DNA of 64,000 nt from Diphasiastrum complanatum (taxonomy: Eukaryota; Streptophyta; Lycopodiopsida; Lycopodiales; Lycopodiaceae), in NCBI GenBank assembly GCA_029204225.1, contig CM055095.1, forward strand, positions 71,027,957 through 71,091,956, given 5' to 3'. Of this stretch, positions 56,691-64,000 are shown piece by piece. Each line of letters begins with the position of its first letter. Position 1 is the stretch's first letter. Below the pieces are notes generated by a model. That model was not told the origin of the DNA and searched no databases. It was given only the letters and a program-made list of their open reading frames with translations. The translations under genes and the position numbers were made by a program.

Positions 56691-57227
56691 AAGAATGCAA
56701 CCAAGCAATCTAATCAGCAAGAAAATATAGTTACAACATCTCCTGAAGTCCAAATGGACGAAGGCGCTTTTATGGTCAAAGACAAATACACGAATTTGGA
56801 TGATTCGTGGTTTCTGGATTTCGGAGCTACTCAACATATGACCAATCATCGTGAGATTTTCCAATCCTATATGCCTTACAACACAAAGAAGTATGTTCAT
56901 CTTGGTGATGATAGTACTCACACTATTGAAGGTGAAGGTACTGTAAGGTTGAGATTCCAGCATGATCAATTCAAACTACTATCAAAAGTCTTGTATGTTC
57001 CTAAACTCTCTACAAATCTGTCATCAATAAGTAGAATTACATATTTACGTCATAAGATGGAGTTTGATTCTGATCAATGCAGAGTTATCGATAGGAGTAA
57101 TAAGATCCTTGCACTCGGCAAGAGGCATGGATACTTATATAGATTGGCACATTGTTACGTTGATTCTAGTCAAGGCTTAAAACCTCCTTTCTTGTCAATA
57201 AAGCATTACTCTGGCATCATCGCTTAG
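56688..57227 (+). pseudogene. Copia-G protease
   Basis: DSWFLDFGATQHMT at about 56803-56844 has Phe in place of Ser in the DSGA active-site motif (TTC for TCC). TIEGEGTVRLRF, SKVLYVPKLSTNLSSISRI and LGKRHGYLYRLAHCY follow, to a stop at 57225-57227. Confidence 0.88.
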
Positions 57228-57229
57228 GA

Positions 57230-57900
57230 AACTTGAATTATGCATCTGTTTCGAACATGTCCAGACAATCCCTAGCACTTGATCTCGACTATCCTTCTGC
57301 AAAGTCGATCTCCATGTCTGCTATAGCTGCATCCTTGGAAAACAGACTAGGATTCCTTTTAGATCAAGTCATAGGCATGCAGCAAAAGGTCTGTTAGATG
57401 TTGTTCATACAGATATATGTGGACCTATGCAAACTCCTTCATTACTAGATACAAAGTATTTCATTACCTTTATTGACGAATTTCCCTGAAGAACAGCTGT
57501 TTACGTTATGAAACAAAAATCAGCAGCTTTCATCAAGTTCAGACAATTCAAAGAGCATGCAAAAAATCAAACTGGCAAACGAATCAAAGCAGTAAGGTCG
57601 GATAATGGGGGAGAATATATCTCCATCGAATTCAAGGAGTACTGCCTTAACAATGGCATTGAGCAACAATACATTACCTCCTATTCGCCTCAGTCAAATG
57701 GTCTTGATGAGAGAAAGAACAGAACCTTAGTCAAATCAGCAAAGTGCATGTTATCACATGCGACACTTCCAAAGTCCTTCTGAACTGAAGCTGTTTCAAC
57801 AACAACCTATATTCAAAACAGATGTCCTACTAAAGGTCTCTCAGACAAAAGACCATTCAAAGTTTGGACATGTACCAAACCTTTTCTATCAAACTTACGA
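57230..57900 (+). pseudogene. Copia-G integrase
   Basis: The zinc segment is damaged. The core shows LLDVVHTDICGPM (first Asp), ITFIDEF, then a TGA for Arg, RTAVYVMKQKSAAF, VRSDNGGEYISIEFKEYC (second Asp) and YSPQSNGLDERKNRTLV (Glu), with TGA for Trp near 57781, then NRCPTKGLSDK. Confidence 0.9.
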
Positions 57901-58740
57901 GTTTTTGGATGTACTGCTTATGAGCAGATTCCTCATGATCTCAGAAAGAAGCTTGACTTCCAGAGTATCAAATGTATTTTCATCAGCTACACTACTTCAG
58001 ATCAAGCCTACAAGTTGTTCGACCCCATCGAGTCGAAGATATTCACTAGCCGGGATGTCATCTTCATCAAAGATCAGTTTCAAGAACTCAAGGGAAAAGG
58101 CACAACCCATGTAGCTGATCTGTCAGGTTCTCCTGACATATTGAACTTTCCAGTTCCTCAGTCGACTATTCCCATTGAAGGTCCAAGCTCATCTACACTT
58201 GACGAACAACATGTCAACAATAAATTCGAAGATGATGATGTTGTCGTTCAACAACTACAATATGATGAAAATGATCAACTTCCTCTATTTCCCAGAAGAT
58301 CATCAAGAGCTAGCAGACCACCTATCAGGTATATCGACGAGTCTGCAGCCTACCTTGTTCACGAGCTGACGACTGTCAAAGAGGCAGTCAGTCAGTCAGT
58401 TACTGATCTCTGAAAAGAAGCTATGGATAAAGAGTATTCATCTCTCATCATAAACCGGACATGGATGATTGTTGAAATACCTGCAAGCAAAAGCGTAGTT
58501 GATTGCAAATGGATTTTCAAAGTCAAGTACGAAGCAGACGGAAGCGTCGACAGAAGAAAAGCCCGACTTGTCGCCACAAGATTTTCTCAGGTATACAATG
58601 TCGATTACACAAAGAATTTCAATCCAGTAGTCAAGCATTCTTCTAATCGATCGTTTGCTGCTACAGCAGATTCGATAATATACCTCAAATGGATGTACAG
58701 ACAATACATCTCACAATGCTATCTTCCAAATTCGACATGA
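57901..58740 (+). pseudogene. Copia-G integrase-RT hinge and RT, palm deleted
   Basis: FGCTAYEQIPHDLRKKLDFQ, a Ser/Asp-rich hinge, PRRSSRASRPPIRYID, then RT: DKEYSSLIINRTWMIVEIPA, VDCKWIFKVKYEADGS and YNVDYTKNFNPVVKHSS. A deletion joins this to SKFDMTDL near 58725, so the catalytic YVDD segment is absent. Confidence 0.88.
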
Positions 58741-59590
58741 CCGATCTAGGAAAGCTCATTTCTGCCTTGGTATTCAAATCCACAGAGACAGAAGTCAAAA
58801 GTTGATCTATATTACTCAACATAAATACATCTACAATATGTTAGTTAGATATAATATGATTAGTTGCAAGTTAGCTCTCTGACCAATGGAACCAGGTCTC
58901 AAATTGTCAAGGACTAGTGTCCTCAAAGAATTCAAGAGAAGGAGCAGATGCGTGAGTATCCTTATCATTTTATTATAGGATCTCTTATGTACACCATGAT
59001 CTTTACCAAGCCAGACATGTTTTTTGCAGTCAGCTCTCTCAATCAGTATATGACCAACCCCGGTGTAACACATTGGAAGGCTCTTATCAGAGTCATGAGA
59101 TATCTTTGAGCTACTATGGACTTTTGCATTTGTTATGGAGCAGTCGACAACGACAAACTCAATTTACTCAGTGGTTACATAGATGCAAGTTGGGCAAGAG
59201 ATGTAGATACTCGTAAATCCACTTCCGGATTTAAATTCTTCCTCAACAATGGTCCAATTTCTTGGAACAGTCACAAGCAATCTTCAATAGCTCTGTGTTC
59301 TACAGAATTAGAGTATATCGCAGCCTCACAAGCTACAAAGGAATCAATCTAAATCAATATGCCCCGACATTATTATTTTGTGATAATCGAAGTGCCATTG
59401 CCTTATCAACCAACCTAGATTTCATTCTAGGAGTAAGCACATTGAACTGAAGTATCACTATGTCAGAAGTTCTCAACGAAGAGGTCAGATTGCAAAACTG
59501 TTGAACACAAGATATGACAACATATATTTCTACCAAAGCATTAAGCTTGGATGCACACAGAAAGTTTTGTGCAGAACTAAGTTTTAAAGG
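58741..59590 (+). pseudogene. Copia-G RNase H
   Basis: AHFCLGIQIHRD, HWKALIRVMRYL (TGA for Arg), SGYIDASWARDVDTRKSTSG (first Asp), CSTELEYIAASQATKES, then a deletion, FCDNRSAIALSTN, SKHIEL and further degraded sequence to about 59590. Confidence 0.88.
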
Positions 59591-59623
59591 TCAAGGCATT
59601 TATGGATTCAGATTAAGAGAGAG

Positions 59624-60234
59624 TGTTGGATTATTCTCCTTCATACTAATTGAGTAATCAGTTTTTAATCTTCATCCAACTGTTTATCCAGTTCTGCGAA
59701 TTTTCTTGTGTTTTATATAGTCTACAAAATTACAAGTGTTTTTACACAGTTTGCAGAAATACACGGAGTTTGACAACAATGTCGAGTTTTCTCTCTCTAC
59801 AAAACCCGACAATGTCACATTCTTTGCCTGTCAAAAATCTCGTGTAAAATGTAGTGTCGCCGTTTTCGCATTTTTTTTCTGTCAAGAATTACGTGTAAAA
59901 TGCAGTGTCATTTTTTTTCACATTTTTCGCCTCTCAAGAATTACAAATAAAAATGCAGTGTCGCATTTTTCTCCTGTGGCAGTTTACATTCATTTATGTA
60001 GAGTGATAGTTTACGTTCATTTATGTAGACAGGCCAATTGTCGTTGCTTATTAGCAAACAACTTCTGAGAAGAATTGGATGAATGCCAACGGACTCCAGC
60101 CAACTGGCAATCGCATTTGACAATCTAATTACTCAATATAAATTAGTTGTTCATACATCTCATTATGAATAACATTGTGAATTGTGAAGGAGTTGAATGT
60201 TATTACATGACGCTTCCTGCGCTCTTATCAAGCA
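59624..60234 (+). repeat. Copia-G 3' LTR (611 bp)
   Basis: TGTTGGATTATT...ATCAAGCA. Inside, three tandem units of about 50 bp (59829-59980; words TCAAGAATTACGTGTAAAAT and GCAGTGTCGC) are followed by two 28-bp units with TTTACRTTCATTTATGTAGA. No coding frame. Confidence 0.88.
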
Positions 60235-61149
60235 GATTGTTCACAACTAGAAAGTATTGTAGTTGCTCTTTATCAAGCTTTCAAGCTTGAACTCTCTTGA
60301 GCATTCTAGCTCAGTCTTTTAGAGATTTATTTTAGAGTTGCTTATCAGTAGAGTCGCTTATTTCGGACTTATTCTTAGATACTCAGAGATAGCTTTAGAG
60401 TCCGCGGTTTCTATCCGATATTGTTTTGTGCTTATTAGCATCCATTAGAGGAGTTCCAAGCACCAAAATGGTTGTTTGTCAAGATGCTTTTATTGACTAT
60501 TCAACTATTTAATGTACATGTTGCCCAGTAAAGTTTCTGCACCTGTGAAGGAACGTAACGTTGCTTGTCGGTCTGAAACAATTTGGAGTTTTTCGGTAAT
60601 ATTTTGAACATTTCGAAACTCCCGCTGGACAGGGTCTGGAGTTGTGATTTGACAATACTTGCTGCCTGCAAGGCTCCTAGTTGCCCGACTCTTAAAACTT
60701 GTGGTTAGTAGTAATATATTCTGAGCAAAGCATAGTTAAACAAACTTACATGTTTTAAAGAGGGCCAACCTATAAGAAGCTGCAAAGCATCATTTACAAC
60801 AACATCAGCCATTAAACTACGGATGAGTAGAACAACAATAGATTTTCTAGACATTTTTGATATTTTTATAGAATCATAATCAAGATGTGATCATTCCAAT
60901 GTATTATAGGCGATGAGTAGATCATTTTGCTTTTTACCTCATCTCCATCCGAGTTCAAATAAGAAAGTTATGGCTAATCAAAGATTTTGATGATGTGGCA
61001 TATCGCCATGATGCGAGAATAGACCAGTTTTTTTTACCAGAATGCAAATATTCGCATGGTGGAAATATTCCAATGGATTCTACGCGAAGAGTAGATCATT
61101 TTTGTTGCCTTAAAGCAAATTCAGACCCAACTTCAAGTTCTCCCTTATT
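60235..61149. other. Spacer, no gene seen
   Basis: The first 240 bp could be leader-like sequence of another element, since they follow an LTR end. Nothing else is recognised. Confidence 0.35.
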
Positions 61150-61225
61150 TTAATAGTTTAAGGGAAGAGGATTTGAACCTCTACAAGGTTAAGCCTTGTC
61201 TTCCAAACCCTTAATCCTACACAAA
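61150..61225 (-). repeat. Possible tRNA-derived (SINE-like) scrap
   Basis: On the minus strand GAGGTTCAAATCCTCTTCCC resembles a tRNA T-arm (box B GGTTCAAATCC) with a short paired arm. No convincing box A, acceptor stem or full cloverleaf was found. Confidence 0.25.
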
Positions 61226-61879
61226 GGGGTGGTTAATCTAATAACAGTGGGAATATCTTACTCAACCAAAAAGCTGGAAACATCAGTACATTATCTACAA
61301 TAGTATTAACTATTAATCTAAAGGAGAGTAGAATAACAATAAACCTGAACTCTATGAAAAGCAATCATAGCACCTACAAGAACAAGACATATAACATCAA
61401 TAAAAGGCTGCAAAAGAAGCCCACATTGCTAAAATTTCTTTACAAAGCTCCTCAAAGTCATTCTCAAGACGACTCACAAGTATTCGACAAGCTGACATGC
61501 AAATTATTGTGACAACATGACTGGAGAAATCTAAAAGGCTAGAGGTTCTATTTATATAAAACTTTGATCCTTTACACATGAAATTTTGGAGGGAATTTTC
61601 TCCCGCTTGTGGCGCGTGCTTTGTTTTTTGGCAGCATGCTTTGTTTCATGCACACTATTAATATACTTCAAAAAATGAGCTAGCCACACAACTTAGACGA
61701 CGGGCATCACCGGAAACTAAAAAATGAGAAAAAAATTCCGCTCATTTTATTATTCTCTCTCTAACATTCTCTTACTAAGGCACGATTTCATATACGGCCC
61801 TTTTGGAATCGAAAACTCCTCTAATGTGATCTTATGTTTTTGAATCAATACTATTTTCTTATTGCGTTCAGTTTGTGTT
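61226..61879. other. Spacer, no gene seen
   Basis: AT-rich sequence; one short minus-strand frame with no match. Confidence 0.4.
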
Positions 61880-61947
61880 AGAATGCATGCATCTCTATAT
61901 TGCTTTTGTAATTGGTAGAAATTGTTTGAGAGTTCAATACTTTATGT

Positions 61948-62090
61948 TTGGCTATGTAATCACTTAGTATCTAGCGAACGTTAGTTTCTAAAAATTGGAC
62001 GTGATTCCCATCACTACTGCTTTGTTCAATTTTTGATAGGCGTAGTCATGCATTGGAAGTAGAAAGTTTATGCTATTCCATTACTCACCT
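61948..62090 (+). repeat. Copia LTR piece (Copia-B type)
   Basis: TTTGGCTATGTAATC, GACGTGATTCCCATCACT and TTGATAGGCGTAGTCATGC match 15170-15245 of the Copia-B LTR in order. It is truncated at 62090 by minus-strand copia coding sequence. Confidence 0.7.
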
Positions 62091-62094
62091 ATTT

Positions 62095-62599
62095 TTGACA
62101 ATGACCTTCACTGATCTTGAGTTGATGTGGCCAAGCCTTTTGTGCCACAAATCAAAATTGGAAATCTTGCTCTCCTCGGCTATCATCACAATGTTAGTGT
62201 CCACATAGGCATATAGTTTAAATAGTCTACCAAATCATATGCCTCTAGCAATGGTCTTGCCATCCTTCTTGATGTTACATGCATTTGTGGTGAACTCCAC
62301 AAGAAATCCGTTGTCAAGCAATTGGCCTACACTAAGTAAGTTGTTAGTGATGGTAGGAATGTAAAGTACACCATCTATCTTGATCTTCTTTGAAAATCCC
62401 AAGCATAAAGGTATTGATCCTACTCCTTCTACCTTATAAGCACAATCATTTGCTGTAAAAATTGACTTGATAGGACCATCATAAGTTGAGAAAGCCTAGA
62501 ATTACTCCCTCTTGCTTGTCATGTGAGAGCTAGCCCCACTATCTATCCACCAAGGGTCTTCTCCCTTCAGGCGTGAAGATGAAAGACTTGACATCATGA
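62095..62599 (-). pseudogene. Copia-H protease and integrase zinc segment
   Basis: PWWIDSGASSHMTSKRE has the DSGA protease motif near 62550-62520. After a TAG near 62500 and another Gln/Trp-type stop, VLYIPTITNNLLSVGQLLDN and FDLWHKRLGHINSRS (integrase HHCC start) follow before the break. Confidence 0.88.
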
Positions 62600-63480
62600 G
62601 AGAGTCTTCATGTGAACCCTCCTCTTCTTCTTGGCCTAGGTTTGTTTGACTTTGTGCTTGCTTACTCTTGAGGCACTCGGAGGCATAATGCCCCATCTTG
62701 TTACAATAGTAGCACTTGATCTTTGACTTATCCTTCTTGGGCTTGCTTGAGCTTGGAGTTGAAGATCCATCTCTATTTTCACTTTTGACTTGGTTCTTCT
62801 TGAATGCACCTCAATTGCCTTTAGATTTGCCTTTTTTCTTGATGAAAAGATACTTGTCATCTCCATCATTGAGGGAGAGCATCTCCATCCTTGACTTGAT
62901 GTGTGTTCTCCTACTCTCCTCGGCCATGAGGACTCCTTGGAGATCTTCAAGGGACTCCGAGGGCAATTGGCCCATTATTGCATAGCCTTGCACCAAGTTA
63001 GCAAAATCCACACTTAGTCCATTCAAAATCAATTGAACAAGTTCACTCTCCTTAATAGAATGTCCTATGTAAGCAAGCTCCTTCTTTAAGTCTTTAGCTC
63101 TCGAAACATATGAATGACCACTCTCTCCCTTGGCTTGAAAGCAATGAAGGATTTGGTTTTTCAAGGATAGCAATCTTGAAGTGTTCTTAGATTCATATAT
63201 TCTTTGAAGAGTTTCCCATGATTCTTGAGTCGAGGTGCAAGCACCTACCTCCTTAAGAAGCTCATTTGCTACATTCATTTTTACACAATGGAGGGCAATC
63301 TCACCTCTTCTTGTATCTTGTAGCTTCTTGAGGGTGAATGGGCTCATCCTCATCACCACTCACAATTTTCATTAAATCTTGCAAGACAAGAACAGACTCC
63401 ATTCTTAGATTCCAAATAGAGTAATTAGAAGCATTCAATCTATCACTCGGATCCAAGAGATATGCATTTTTGGAAGCCAT
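62600..63480 (-). pseudogene. Copia-H gag
   Basis: MASKNAYLLDPSDRLNASNY starts at 63480. A one-base shift near 63312 leads into the frame with GEIALHCVKMNVANELLKEV, STQESWETLQRIYESKNTSR, SLKNQILHCFQAKGESGHSY and LAYIGHSIKESELVQLILNG. A TGA near 62811 is followed in frame by KKNQVKSENRDGSS and a CCHC knuckle CYYCNKMGHYASEC at about 62720-62680. It is close to intact: one shift and one stop. Confidence 0.88.
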
Positions 63481-64000
63481 CTCTGTCTAATCAAGAGCTT
63501 GATCACAAAAATGGATGCAGAATAGAAATGATTGAAAATCTAGCTATTCCACTACCTAGGGAATTGAGAAAGCTCAAACCTTGAGCTCTCAACAAGATCC
63601 TGCTGAGCTAAATCAAATCTATTTGAAACAACAAAAATGAAAAGTAGCCTAAATTGGAATGAAAATTGGATCTAGAATTGTCTCCTCCTTGATCTCAACT
63701 TCACAAGGTACTTGGATCCACCTAACCTGAACCAAAACGAATCCAATGCATATAAATGCCTCTTCAAATCATCCCTATAAAATTAGTTTGAATCACTATG
63801 CAATAATCAATCCAAACTATTTCACCAAATCAAGCAAAAATGAACACAAATTTAGCTAGAATTGCATTATATGATGAGTACTTGCCAATAACGACCTACT
63901 ACAACTCCAAGAATGCTGATCTACCTTCCTATTGAATGATTGAAAACTATTCTTTGTGATTGACTCCACCAATCGAGTAGCATCAAAAAGGAGAAAGCAC
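63481..64000 (-). other. Leader-like non-coding sequence upstream of Copia-H gag
   Basis: AT-rich with no frame. No initiator-Met PBS is found up to the window edge, so the LTR, if present, lies further right. Confidence 0.5.

Larger units (their letters stand above)
55439..60234 (+). mobile_element. Copia-G: Ty1/copia element with truncated 5' LTR
   Basis: 5' LTR remnant 55439-55666, diverged PBS 55667-55678, gag, protease, integrase, RT with a deletion, RNase H, a weak polypurine tract AAGAGAGAG, and a 3' LTR 59624-60234. The two LTR ends match over about 220 bp. Same family as Copia-B. Joined directly to Copia-F on the left. Confidence 0.92.
62095..63480 (-). mobile_element. Copia-H: gag-protease end of a minus-strand Ty1/copia element
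   Basis: Minus strand from ATG 63480 through gag and protease to the integrase zinc region, cut at about 62095. A third copia type in the window by its gag sequence. The region to the right (63481-64000) is non-coding and probably its leader; the LTR lies outside. Confidence 0.88.

Noticed and set aside
61150..61225. tRNA gene
   Set aside because: A T-arm-like word exists but no acceptor stem, D-arm or anticodon arm could be drawn.

Overview
The window looks like nuclear DNA of a flowering plant and is almost entirely intergenic, repeat-rich sequence. The evidence is the set of nested LTR retrotransposons with plant-type primer binding sites (initiator tRNA-Met for the Ty1/copia elements; a site matching the plant tRNA-Asp 3' end for the Ty3/gypsy elements), TG...CA LTRs, AT-rich spacers, GT-AG introns in a few gene remnants, and long CT/GA microsatellites. 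No rRNA gene, intact tRNA gene, CRISPR array or bacterial-type operon is seen. I cannot name the species.

Layout. 1-7.6 kb holds host-gene-like remnants: a divergent histone H3-like C-terminal half running off the left edge, tandem repeats, a proline-rich broken frame, a gypsy RNase H scrap, an unknown frameshifted gene on the minus strand (3606-4371), a repeat block with inverted arms, a Ulp1-like cysteine-protease pseudogene with an intron, and a two-exon minus-strand gene that may carry a BAH-like domain. 8-12 kb is a deleted copia element (Copia-A) inserted in a fragment of a gypsy accessory ORF; a later 959-bp inversion cut through its 5' LTR. 12-14.3 kb is degenerate tandem repeat followed by a G-depleted tract. 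14.3-19.4 kb is a nearly full-length but dead copia (Copia-B). 19.4-27 kb is a plus-strand gypsy (Gypsy-1) with an accessory ORF after integrase, interrupted by a CATGCA minisatellite and a gypsy/copia chimera, then a second unknown ORF ending beside a polypurine tract and an LTR. 27-38.6 kb is a minus-strand gypsy (Gypsy-2) with 5' LTR, PBS, leader, gag, protease, RT, RNase H, integrase and a long accessory ORF. 38.6-47.1 kb holds three broken copia elements and a 1.3-kb TRIM-like element. 47.1-52.4 kb is Gypsy-3, inserted in a copia RT. 53-60.2 kb is two copia elements in tandem. 60.2-64 kb holds spacer, a copia LTR piece and the gag-protease end of a minus-strand copia.

No element is intact. 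Most premature stops sit where one G:C to A:T change in CAA, CAG, CGA or TGG would make a stop, as expected from deamination of methylated cytosine.

The most interesting signal is in the gypsy elements. Their 5' leaders carry arrays of short inverted repeats (about 60-75 bp units, 7-9 bp arms). The arms differ between elements (AACTCTCG/CGAGAGTT in Gypsy-3; ACCTTCGCC/GGCGAAGGT in Gypsy-2) while the spacing is similar. In Gypsy-2, and in a variant form in Gypsy-1, the same motif recurs between integrase and the accessory ORF. That ORF (about 860 codons in Gypsy-2, with a central coiled coil) is present in three copies, each with a TATA-like box about 130-140 bp upstream of the start region. 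Together these suggest a gypsy lineage with a structured leader and a separately expressed downstream gene.
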